A stretch of DNA of 6,222 nucleotides from Christensenella sp. UBA1262 (lineage in GTDB: Bacteria; Bacillota; Clostridia; Christensenellales; CAG-917): positions 1 to 6,222 of the forward strand of contig DBVO01000032.1 in NCBI GenBank assembly GCA_002308215.1, read 5' to 3'. Each line of letters begins with the position of its first letter. The first letter of the stretch is position 1. Below, piece by piece: positions 1-4,561 of the stretch. The position numbers and the translations under genes are program-made. The notes below the pieces were generated by a model, which saw only the letters and a list, made by a program, of their open reading frames with translations, did no database searches and was not told the origin of the DNA.

Positions 1-104
1 TTAGAAGCAAAATATGTGTATTTATTGCGTGCTTGTGACTCACCTGCGAATGCGGCGAGCAAATTCTTTTCAGTTTCTGTTCCTTGGTACTTATTGTTTG
101 CCAT
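1..104 (-). CDS. rbr: Rubrerythrin, N-terminal part (runs off the left edge)
   Basis: Read leftward from the ATG at 104-102, the frame stays open to the window edge and gives 34 residues. They begin MANNKYQGTETEKNLLAAFA and continue G-E-S-Q-A-R-N-K-Y-T-Y-F-A-S. The K-N-L-x-A-A-F-x-G-E-S-Q-A-R-N-x-Y-T-x-F-A-S stretch is the first helix of the rubrerythrin ferritin-like domain, and its Glu is normally a di-iron ligand. Rubrerythrins are cytoplasmic peroxide-reducing non-haem iron proteins of anaerobes. A strong SD (GGAGGAA on the minus strand, about 118-112) precedes the ATG, which fixes the start. The C-terminal rubredoxin-like domain lies outside the window, so I cannot tell a full rubrerythrin from a short variant. 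The gene diverges from the DUF2804 gene. Confidence 0.9.
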   Translation of the reverse strand, partial: MANNKYQGTETEKNLLAAFAGESQARNKYTYFAS

Positions 105-150
105 AATTTATTCCTCCAAAATTTAATTCAAAATTAGCATAATGCCAAAA

Positions 151-169
151 CTAATTATAACATAATTAG
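151..169. promoter_or_regulatory. Perfect 8-3-8 palindrome over the rubrerythrin -10: candidate operator
   Basis: The arms CTAATTAT (151-158) and ATAATTAG (162-169) are perfect inverted repeats around AAC. They cover the whole -10 box of the rubrerythrin promoter, where a bound dimer would block RNA polymerase. Rubrerythrin genes in clostridia are often repressed by PerR, a FUR-family peroxide sensor. This A+T-rich palindrome is of the general FUR-family type, but it does not match the PerR box spacing (7-1-7) as I know it. The regulator is therefore unassigned, and chance symmetry in A+T-rich DNA is possible. Confidence 0.4.
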
Positions 170-183
170 ATCTGGGTTGTAAA
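154..183 (-). promoter_or_regulatory. Promoter of the rubrerythrin gene (extended -10)
   Basis: On the minus strand, a -35-like TTTACA (183-178, 5 of 6 to TTGACA) and a perfect TATAAT (159-154) are separated by 18 bp. The -10 box is preceded by TG one base upstream (TGTTATAAT), which is a full extended -10 element. The predicted start is near 147, giving a leader of about 43 nt that contains the SD. Confidence 0.75.
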
Positions 184-228
184 TATACAAAAAAAATTGT
201 AAAAAACAAAACATTTTTAAATTGGGTA

Positions 229-257
229 TTGAAAAAATATCAAACAAATGTTAAAAT
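229..257 (+). promoter_or_regulatory. Promoter of the DUF2804 gene
   Basis: TTGAAA (229-234) and TAAAAT (252-257) are spaced by exactly 17 bp. TG at 249-250 makes an extended -10 (TGTTAAAAT). The predicted start is near 264, about 29 nt before the ATG at 293. The SD AGGGGG (281-286) sits 6 nt before that ATG. Confidence 0.75.
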
Positions 258-292
258 ACTCATGATAAAAATATATTTTTAGGGGGAATATT

Positions 293-1441
293 ATGGGAGA
301 ATATAGCAAATATATTTCCGAAACAAGACGTGCTGTTCCAGCACCAAAAGGCCTTGTAGACGAAAATGGCAAAGTAGTTTTTGGTACTTTTGAAAATGAA
401 TTTGAAACAATGGAGCTTCTTCGTGCAAAGCGTCCAACCAAAGCACCAGATTTTCTTAACAAATTTAAGCTTACGCTTTGGGAAGCAACTGAAGTTCATC
501 TTAAAAATGGTGTTTTGCTTGCAGTAGTATGCGATATGGGCATCTTTGGCAAACAACTTAACATGTTTTATGATAAACGCACAAAGAAAGTTTATTGCTG
601 GGATACACAAATTAAATCAAAAGATACAATTATTGCTCCAAACCTTTTGAATGGTGCTATTGCAGAAGCAAAATCTGATCTTGGCTTTGTAAAATATGTA
701 AACAATTTCCAAGATGGTAGAGCTGATTTGAGTGGTAAACACATTGGCAAGTGCCTTATTACTGCTGGCAGAGATGATAAGACAGCGGCTAAAGCAATTA
801 AAGAGAACTATGGCGAAGCAACAATCGAATATGATTTTAAGCTTACACGCCTCAGCAAACCATGTGTAGTTTCAATTCCATTCCCATACAGTGATAACCG
901 TACACTTTATAGTCAAAAAGATTTCTTTAAAGCAGAAGGAAGACTTGTAATTAACGGTGAAGAAATGCTCACAGATGAAGATTCTACAGCAATTATCGAC
1001 GACCACAGAGGTTATTATCCACGTCGTGCTCACTATGACTGGGTAACAACTATGGGCAAGTGTGATATTGACGGCGAGAAGAAATATCTTGCATTCAACC
1101 TTACACGCAACCAATCCATTGACCAAGATAAGTATAACGAAAATATTTTGTGGCTTGAAGGCAAAACAAGCCTCCTCCCACCAGTTAAGTTTACTCGTAC
1201 ACCTGAAAGCAAAGATTTCAAGAACTATTCAGAGTGGATTGTCAAGGACGAATATGACATGGTAAATCTTAAGTTCCGTGTATATGGCGTCAACCCAATG
1301 ATTATGCACGCAGGCATAGTAAATATTGATTATTATGTAGCATTTGGTGAACTTGAAGGCTATCTCAGAGATGAAGACGGCAAGAAGTATGTCCTTGATG
1401 GCATGATGGGCATGGGCGAGGATAAGACATTGTTATTGTAA
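293..1441 (+). CDS. DUF2804 family protein, function unknown
   Basis: This encodes 382 residues with no signal peptide or membrane segment, so it is probably cytoplasmic. I assign it to DUF2804 from memory of the family's hallmark regions. The central one is the D-x-x-R-G-Y-Y-P-R-R-x-x-Y-D-W-V block (residues 237-251), where homologues have a D-x-x-R-G-x-x-P-x-R-x-x-W-x-W motif. A second is the N-L-T-R-N-Q segment (269-274). The third is the C-terminal G-x-L-E-G-Y-L-R-D-E-D-G ... D-G-M-M-G-M-G-E-D block (352-377). The alternation of short polar and aromatic beta-like stretches suggests a beta-rich fold; the family is thought to relate to lipocalin/calycin-like proteins, which I cannot verify here. 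The start is well set by AGGGGG, and translation ends at tandem stops TAA TAG. It is a single-gene unit between its own promoter and terminator, so neighbours give no functional clue. No reaction can be assigned. Confidence 0.8.
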   Translation: MGEYSKYISETRRAVPAPKGLVDENGKVVFGTFENEFETMELLRAKRPTKAPDFLNKFKLTLWEATEVHLKNGVLLAVVCDMGIFGKQLNMFYDKRTKKVYCWDTQIKSKDTIIAPNLLNGAIAEAKSDLGFVKYVNNFQDGRADLSGKHIGKCLITAGRDDKTAAKAIKENYGEATIEYDFKLTRLSKPCVVSIPFPYSDNRTLYSQKDFFKAEGRLVINGEEMLTDEDSTAIIDDHRGYYPRRAHYDWVTTMGKCDIDGEKKYLAFNLTRNQSIDQDKYNENILWLEGKTSLLPPVKFTRTPESKDFKNYSEWIVKDEYDMVNLKFRVYGVNPMIMHAGIVNIDYYVAFGELEGYLRDEDGKKYVLDGMMGMGEDKTLLL

Positions 1442-1465
1442 TAGTTTTACCTCCAATTAGAATTG

Positions 1466-1495
1466 AAGGCCCGCTACGTAAGTGGCGGGCTTTTT
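1466..1495 (+). terminator. Intrinsic terminator of the DUF2804 gene
   Basis: A 9-bp stem GCCCGCTAC/GTGGCGGGC (1469-1477 with 1482-1490, one U-G wobble) is closed by a GTAA tetraloop of GNRA type and followed by five T (1491-1495). AA upstream at 1466-1467 can pair into the T run. It lies 27 nt after the stop codon. Confidence 0.92.
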
Positions 1496-1579
1496 ATTAA
1501 TCTCATACACATGATTTTGTGATTTTAGATGGTTTGATATCACTTTTATTTGCTTTTTACAAAAAAATTAAAAATTTGC

Positions 1580-1608
1580 TTGACTTATTTTGTTATATTT
1601 ATTAATAT
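1580..1608 (+). promoter_or_regulatory. Promoter of the rplM-rpsI operon
   Basis: TTGACT (1580-1585, 5 of 6) is followed after 17 bp by TAATAT (1603-1608, 4 of 6), giving a start near 1615. A perfect TATAAT overlaps at 1606-1611 but lies 20 bp from the same -35 box, so which -10 is used is uncertain. The A+T-rich DNA just upstream (1550-1578) could act as an UP element. Confidence 0.6.
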
Positions 1609-1614
1609 AATCAA

Positions 1615-1698
1615 GCATATTTTAGGAGAGCGTACGTGACGAACTAGCCCCTCTGAACAATCGACTTTCCAAATTACAATCTTCGGAGGTTTGTCTTT
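1615..1698 (+). promoter_or_regulatory. Structured rplM leader, candidate L13 autoregulatory element
   Basis: The predicted 84-nt leader can form CCTCTGAA (1650-1657) with TTCGGAGG (1682-1689). This 8-bp stem has one U-G wobble and buries the rplM SD (GGAGG, 1685-1689). A competing fold pairs AGAGCGT (1627-1633) with ACG (1639-1641) and CTCT (1651-1654), with a 9-nt bulge. It uses the same CTCT and would free the SD. Firmicutes are known to carry an L13 leader at this position that mediates feedback by ribosomal protein L13. I infer this is such an element from position and folding; I have not matched it to the family's consensus. Confidence 0.55.
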
Positions 1699-2142
1699 AT
1701 GGCAACAAACAATAAGTCTTATATGGCAAAACCAGGCGAGGTTGAGAGCAAATGGTATGTTGTTGACGCAACAGATGTAGTCCTTGGTCGTCTTGCTTCA
1801 CAAGTCGCATCAATACTCAAGGGCAAAAACAAACCAGAATATACTCCAAACGTCGACTGTGGTGACCACGTTATTATAATCAACTGCGAAAAAGTTCGTC
1901 TCACAGGCAACAAGCTTGAGGACAAGTACTATCGCTATCACACAGGATACATTGGCGGTCTTAAATCAATTCAATACAAGAAGTTGATGGCCGAAAAACC
2001 TGAATTTGCTGTTTATAAAGCAGTTAAGGGTATGCTTCCAAAGAATTCTCTCGGTGAGAAAATGCTCAAGAAACTCCGCGTTTACGTTGGACCAGAGCAC
2101 AACAATCAAGCACAAAACCCTGTCGAGCTTAAGCTCAACTGA
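1699..2142 (+). CDS. rplM: 50S ribosomal protein L13
   Basis: The product has 147 residues (E. coli L13 has 142) and is full length. L13 binds 23S rRNA early in 50S subunit assembly. Family signatures are visible throughout: W-Y-V-V-D-A-T-D-V-V-L-G-R-L-A-S (residues 19-34), the L-K-G-K-N-K-P-E-Y-T-P segment near 40-50, H-T-G-Y-I-G-G-L-K near 81-89, and the diagnostic V-K-G-M-L-P-K-N-S-L-G near 109-119 followed by K-L-R-V-Y-V-G-P-E-H. The ATG is set by GGAGGT (1685-1690) 8 nt upstream. The gene leads a two-gene operon with rpsI 14 nt downstream, the near-universal bacterial pairing. Regulation probably acts through the folded leader. Confidence 0.98.
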   Translation: MATNNKSYMAKPGEVESKWYVVDATDVVLGRLASQVASILKGKNKPEYTPNVDCGDHVIIINCEKVRLTGNKLEDKYYRYHTGYIGGLKSIQYKKLMAEKPEFAVYKAVKGMLPKNSLGEKMLKKLRVYVGPEHNNQAQNPVELKLN

Positions 2143-2156
2143 TCGTGAGGTGAATT

Positions 2157-2567
2157 ATGGCTACAAAGAAAGTTAAAAAAGTCCAATATCTCGGAACAGG
2201 TAGAAGAAAAACAGCAATCGCAAGAGTACGTCTCGTTCCAGGCGAAGGCAATATCGTAATCAACAAGCGTTCTCTTGATGAATATTTTCCACTTGACACA
2301 ATGAAACTCATTGTTAATCAACCACTTGTTGCAACAAACACATCTGATAAGTTTGACGTGTTTGTAAACGTTAAGGGCGGTGGATTTACTGGTCAAGCAG
2401 GTGCAATCCGTCACGGTATCGCAAGAGCACTCTGCGTAGCAGATGCAGAAGCATACAGAGCAATTCTTAAGAAAGAAGGATATCTCACACGTGACCCAAG
2501 AGCTAAAGAGCGTAAGAAATATGGTCTCCATAAAGCTCGTAAAGCACCACAATTCAGCAAGCGTTAA
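2157..2567 (+). CDS. rpsI: 30S ribosomal protein S9
   Basis: The product has 136 residues, close to the usual 130, and is full length. S9 sits in the 30S head, where its C-terminal tail reaches toward the P-site tRNA. The N-terminal Y-L-G-T-G-R-R-K-T-A-I-A-R-V-R (about 11-25), the signature G-G-G-F-T-G-Q-A-G-A-I-R-H-G-I-A-R-A-L (about 74-92) and the basic tail ending K-A-P-Q-F-S-K-R are all intact. The terminal Lys-Arg is the tRNA-contacting end. An SD, GAGGTG (2147-2152), lies just after the rplM stop, so the two genes are probably translated in close coupling. An intrinsic terminator follows. Confidence 0.98.
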   Translation: MATKKVKKVQYLGTGRRKTAIARVRLVPGEGNIVINKRSLDEYFPLDTMKLIVNQPLVATNTSDKFDVFVNVKGGGFTGQAGAIRHGIARALCVADAEAYRAILKKEGYLTRDPRAKERKKYGLHKARKAPQFSKR

Positions 2568-2591
2568 TCGTTTCGCAAAGTTAAAAATATT

Positions 2592-2617
2592 AAGCAGGAC
2601 TCATCGTCCTGCTTTTT
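2592..2617 (+). terminator. Intrinsic terminator of rplM-rpsI
   Basis: AAGCAGGAC (2592-2600) pairs perfectly with GTCCTGCTT (2606-2614) around a 5-nt loop TCATC, and a five-T run covers 2613-2617. It starts 25 nt after the rpsI stop. On the other strand it is also followed by T-rich sequence, so it may work both ways. Confidence 0.93.
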
Positions 2618-2633
2618 ATATACTTAATTTGAT

Positions 2634-2662
2634 AAAAAATAAAGCCACTCTTTCGAGTGGTT
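2634..2662 (-). terminator. Hairpin terminator between convergent operons, mainly for ispDF
   Basis: CCACTC (2645-2650) and GAGTGG (2655-2660) form a perfect 6-bp stem. Read leftward, the loop is GAAA, a stable GNRA tetraloop, and the stem is followed by CTTTATTTTTT. This fits termination of the leftward rqcP-ispDF transcript about 55 nt past the ispDF stop. Rightward, the stem extends through a G-U pair and ends in TTTT, so it can back up the rpsI terminator. Confidence 0.8.
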
Positions 2663-2715
2663 TTATATTAATCATACTTTTCTGTTTCATAAACCCAGTT
2701 TAATATTTGCTTGGA

Positions 2716-3912
2716 TTAAATAGTTTTGCTGAGTAGTACGGATGCAAATGAAGCTATAGCCTGAGAATTGCCCAAAGCACCTACTTGCTCATTGGTCGTA
2801 GCTGAGATTCCGATATGATCGACAGGGAGTGATAATGCTGTAGATAGGTTACGTTTCATAGCATCGATGTGTGGTGCAATCATTGGCTTCTCGGCAATTA
2901 TGCATACGGACACATTTCGCACAATATATTCTTTATTGTATGCGCGTGCGACAACTTGTGAGAGTAGCTCCATGCTATCTGCTCCATCGTATTGAGGATC
3001 ATTAACAGGGAATAGGTGCCCAATGTCTGGGTCTCCTATTGCTGAGAGGATTGCATCCATGATTGCATGTACAGGAACATCACCGTCGCTGTGTGCTACG
3101 AATGAGAACGGGCATTCAATTTCAACGCCAAGGAGTTTTATCCCTTCGCCAACTTGAAGACGGTGGATATCATAACCTACGCCTGTGCGAGACACCAATG
3201 CATCTTCGATTTGCCAATTCTTTGTTGGGTTGGCACCATAGTCATGAGAGAATTCAAGTGGAGCAGGTGCAAGATCATCTTTATATGTGATTTTAATATT
3301 GCGTTTGTCGCCATCTATGATTTTGACTGGGCCTTTTGCATATGTTTGTAAAACAGTTATGTCATCAAGGAAATCTTTCTTGCATTTACCGTACGCTGAT
3401 AATAGGCGAGAGGTCTCAACACATATTGGTGTTTGAACACGCTTGAATTCATTTCTGTCTTTTGGTGTTAAGTCGTCACCTTTTACATGAACAATAGAAT
3501 CTGTTATTGAAAGAAGTGGCAATGCTGCACCAGCTTCTTTTGCGCCTTCAATTACTTTTTCAATGAGGGTTTTTGTTACAAAAGGACGAGCTGCGTCATG
3601 TATAAGAACATAATCGCAGTCATCTTCTATTGCAGCAAGTGCATGTTTAACTGTTTTTGTGCGGGTTTCTCCGCCAACTTGCAATTTAATACGTTTGTCT
3701 TCATGAAGCTTATAGAGCTCAAGAAGATTTAAAAATTCATCACTAAAGCTTGGATGTATTGCGACAATAACTTTTGTTACATCTTCAAACTCTAAGAATG
3801 GTTTAATAGCTTCAATAATAACTCTTGTTGATCCACATGGTTCAAAAAGCTTATTGTTCACTCCATATCTTTGGCTTGAGCCTGCTGCTGTTAAAATAAC
3901 ATTGTATTTCAT
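2716..3912 (-). CDS. ispDF: Bifunctional IspD/IspF isoprenoid enzyme (MEP pathway steps 3 and 5)
   Basis: One 398-residue chain joins two enzymes of the MEP pathway. Residues 1 to about 225 are IspD, which joins CTP and methylerythritol phosphate to make CDP-methylerythritol. Visible IspD motifs are L-T-A-A-G-S-S-Q-R-Y-G with the catalytic-type Arg, a Lys shortly after (K-L-F), G-G-E-T-R-T-K-T-V, H-D-A-A-R-P (105-110), T-D-S-I, Q-T-P and N-I-K-I-T. Residues about 240-398 are IspF, which cyclises CDP-ME-2-phosphate to MEcPP. They show G-Y-D-I-H (metal-binding Asp and His), H-S-D-G-D-V-P-V-H-A-I-M-D-A (third His) and D-I-G-H-L-F-P. The IspF C-terminal motif is divergent (see findings). I chose ATG 3912: GAGGTG (3921-3916) is a good SD for it, whereas an in-frame GTG at 3918 overlaps that SD. 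The gene lies 11 nt after the rqcP stop, in one operon. Confidence 0.95.
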   Translation of the reverse strand: MKYNVILTAAGSSQRYGVNNKLFEPCGSTRVIIEAIKPFLEFEDVTKVIVAIHPSFSDEFLNLLELYKLHEDKRIKLQVGGETRTKTVKHALAAIEDDCDYVLIHDAARPFVTKTLIEKVIEGAKEAGAALPLLSITDSIVHVKGDDLTPKDRNEFKRVQTPICVETSRLLSAYGKCKKDFLDDITVLQTYAKGPVKIIDGDKRNIKITYKDDLAPAPLEFSHDYGANPTKNWQIEDALVSRTGVGYDIHRLQVGEGIKLLGVEIECPFSFVAHSDGDVPVHAIMDAILSAIGDPDIGHLFPVNDPQYDGADSMELLSQVVARAYNKEYIVRNVSVCIIAEKPMIAPHIDAMKRNLSTALSLPVDHIGISATTNEQVGALGNSQAIASFASVLLSKTI

Positions 3913-3923
3913 ACGCACCTCAA

Positions 3924-4163
3924 TTAGAGAAGTCTATACATAGTTTCTGCGGATTGCTTTGTTTGATGTTCATCAATAGACAAAACCTCAAATGTCATAG
4001 CATTATTGCCGAACGATACTTTGACAACATCGCCAACTTTTACGTCTTTTGACGGTTTAGCAATTTTGCCATTAATTTCAATTCTGCCACCATCGCATGC
4101 ATCAGCTGCGACAGTTCTTCTTTTTATAACTCTTGATACTTTTAAAAACTTGTCAATTCTCAT
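3924..4163 (-). CDS. rqcP: RqcP-like S4-domain RNA-binding protein (ribosome-associated quality control)
   Basis: The product has 79 residues. Almost all of it is an S4 RNA-binding domain: M-R-I-D-K-F-L-K-V-S-R-V-I-K-R-R-T-V-A at the N-terminus, then G-G-R-I-E-I-N-G-K-I-A-K-P-S-K-D-V-K-V-G-D-V-V (about 25-47). Length and the R-I-D-K-F-L-K-V-S-R-x-I-K-R-R-T opening match Bacillus RqcP (YabO), which works with RqcH on stalled 50S subunits to add C-terminal alanine tails to incomplete chains. Hsp15 is a relative but is usually longer, with a basic tail that is absent here. No credible SD precedes the ATG: the nearest AGGT is 13 nt away. The predicted transcript start coincides with the ATG. The gene is first of two with ispDF; that partnership is not a known functional link. 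Confidence 0.88.
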   Translation of the reverse strand: MRIDKFLKVSRVIKRRTVAADACDGGRIEINGKIAKPSKDVKVGDVVKVSFGNNAMTFEVLSIDEHQTKQSAETMYRLL

Positions 4164-4169
4164 ACAAGT

Positions 4170-4198
4170 ATTTTAACCTATAGCAACGTAAATTGCAA
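4170..4198 (-). promoter_or_regulatory. Promoter of rqcP-ispDF with its start at the initiation codon
   Basis: On the minus strand TTGCAA (4198-4193, 4 of 6) and TAAAAT (4175-4170, 5 of 6) are spaced by 17 bp. The usual start, 7 nt beyond the -10 box, is base 4163, the A of the rqcP ATG. A perfect TATAAT (4272-4267) lies farther upstream on this strand but lacks a -35 box at proper spacing; if used it would give a leader of about 97 nt. Confidence 0.55.
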
Positions 4199-4282
4199 GA
4201 AATATTATTCTTTTAAGGACTTTTAAAAAATATTATTAATACCAAATATTGTGGTAAAAATAGGGCATTATACGACATTTTT

Positions 4283-4300
4283 AGGCTTGACAGGCTTGAC
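4283..4300 (+). repeat. 9-bp tandem duplication carrying the rpoB -35 box
   Basis: AGGCTTGAC occurs twice in a row (4283-4291 and 4292-4300). Each copy, with the following A, supplies a perfect TTGACA (4287-4292 and 4296-4301). Only the first is correctly spaced (17 bp) from TATAAT; the second is 8 bp from it. Confidence 0.9.
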
Positions 4301-4315
4301 AAAAGATAATATAAT
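4287..4315 (+). promoter_or_regulatory. rpoB promoter P1, perfect sigma-A consensus
   Basis: TTGACA (4287-4292) and TATAAT (4310-4315) are both 6 of 6 and separated by the optimal 17 bp. The expected start is near 4322, giving a leader of about 240 nt before rpoB. Such a strong promoter suits a gene for a core RNA polymerase subunit. Confidence 0.85.
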
Positions 4316-4344
4316 TGAAAATTGTCCATTTATACGCTCAACTG

Positions 4345-4370
4345 CCCCCAAAGCCATTGGTTTTTGGGGG
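4345..4370 (+). promoter_or_regulatory. Strong leader hairpin with alternative G5 partner
   Basis: CCCCCAAA (4345-4352) pairs with TTTGGGGG (4363-4370). It is extended by a G-U pair and, past one bulged T, by CC/GG around a 3-nt ATT loop. A second GGGGG at 4373-4377 could pair with the same C run, helped by CAA (4339-4341) with TTG (4378-4380). Two exclusive folds are therefore possible. Confidence 0.55.
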
Positions 4371-4398
4371 TAGGGGGTTGTAAATACGTAGTATATAG

Positions 4399-4412
4399 GT
4401 CGGAAAACCGAC
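4399..4412 (+). promoter_or_regulatory. Small perfect hairpin in the rpoB leader
   Basis: GTCGG (4399-4403) and CCGAC (4408-4412) form a perfect 5-bp stem with an AAAA loop. It is followed by A-rich rather than T-rich sequence, so it is not a terminator on this strand. Its role is unknown. Confidence 0.4.
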
Positions 4413-4424
4413 AAAATCAAAAGA

Positions 4425-4452
4425 TTGACGAGAAATTTTGAGCCAATAAAAT
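4425..4452 (+). promoter_or_regulatory. Possible second rpoB promoter P2
   Basis: TTGACG (4425-4430, 5 of 6) and TAAAAT (4447-4452, 5 of 6) are spaced by 16 bp, predicting a start near 4459 and a shorter leader of about 103 nt. Transcripts from here would lack the C5/G5 hairpin but keep the 18-codon ORF. Confidence 0.5.
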
Positions 4453-4470
4453 AACCAAAAAAATTGGTTA
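4452..4470 (+). promoter_or_regulatory. 7-bp A+T-rich hairpin in the rpoB leader
   Basis: TAACCAA (4452-4458) and TTGGTTA (4464-4470) pair perfectly around AAAAA. The next bases are GAAAAAATTATTTTT, so the T run comes too late (4481-4485) for a classical terminator. The predicted P2 start falls at the edge of its loop, so only P1 transcripts would carry the full stem. Confidence 0.45.
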
Positions 4471-4499
4471 GAAAAAATTATTTTTCGGAGAATTGAAAA

Positions 4500-4556
4500 A
4501 TGATCGGCAATTCAAACTCGAATCAATCCCGACAATGTAATTTTTTTAAGGAGTGA
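4500..4556 (+). CDS. Candidate 18-residue leader peptide upstream of rpoB
   Basis: ATG (4500-4502) follows CGGAG (4486-4490) at a 9-nt spacing and opens an 18-codon frame, MIGNSNSNQSRQCNFFKE, ending at TGA (4554-4556). The last codons AAG GAG are themselves the rpoB SD, and the stop lies 5 nt before the rpoB ATG in a different frame. A ribosome finishing this ORF would cover the rpoB start site, so translational coupling or reinitiation is plausible. The peptide is polar, rich in Asn, Ser and Gln, and shows no run of a single regulatory amino acid. A fortuitous ORF is a real alternative, since it is short and unsupported by comparison. Confidence 0.35.
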   Translation: MIGNSNSNQSRQCNFFKE

Positions 4557-4561
4557 ATATA

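Larger units (their letters stand above)
4322..4561 (+). other. Long structured 5' leader of rpoB
   Basis: This 240-nt stretch lacks a long ORF. In order it holds a C5/G5 hairpin (4345-4370) with a second G5 run (4373-4377), a 5-bp hairpin (4399-4412), a likely second promoter (4425-4452), a 7-bp hairpin (4452-4470), a small stem GAATTG/CAATTC (4490-4495 with 4508-4513) that loops out an ATG, an 18-codon ORF (4500-4556), and the rpoB SD AAGGAG (4548-4553). None of the hairpins is followed by a proper T run, so I see no intrinsic terminator. Any control would more likely act on translation, pausing or RNA stability. I do not recognise it as a known RNA family. Confidence 0.5.

Noticed and set aside
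217..610. Minus-strand open frames opposite the start of the DUF2804 gene
   Set aside because: They overlap a well-supported gene and the intergenic promoter region and show no recognisable protein features.
2106..2552. 148-codon minus-strand frame opposite rpsI
   Set aside because: It is fully antisense to conserved S9, with an unnatural Cys-rich composition. It reflects the third-position bias of the real gene.
3913..3918. GTG at 3918 as the ispDF start
   Set aside because: The GTG lies within the SD-like GAGGTG itself, leaving no spacing. The ATG at 3912 is properly placed, and its product begins at the usual IspD N-terminus.
4296..4301. Second TTGACA as a separate promoter
   Set aside because: It is only 8 bp from TATAAT, and nothing resembling a -10 box occurs 16-18 bp downstream.
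4366..4377. G-quadruplex from the GGGGG-TA-GGGGG runs
   Set aside because: Only two G runs are present nearby; an intramolecular quadruplex needs four. Pairing with the C run is the simpler reading.
4452..4485. Attenuator terminator before rpoB
   Set aside because: The A+T-only-closed stem is weak, and the T run begins 10 nt after the stem rather than directly at its base, so termination is unlikely.
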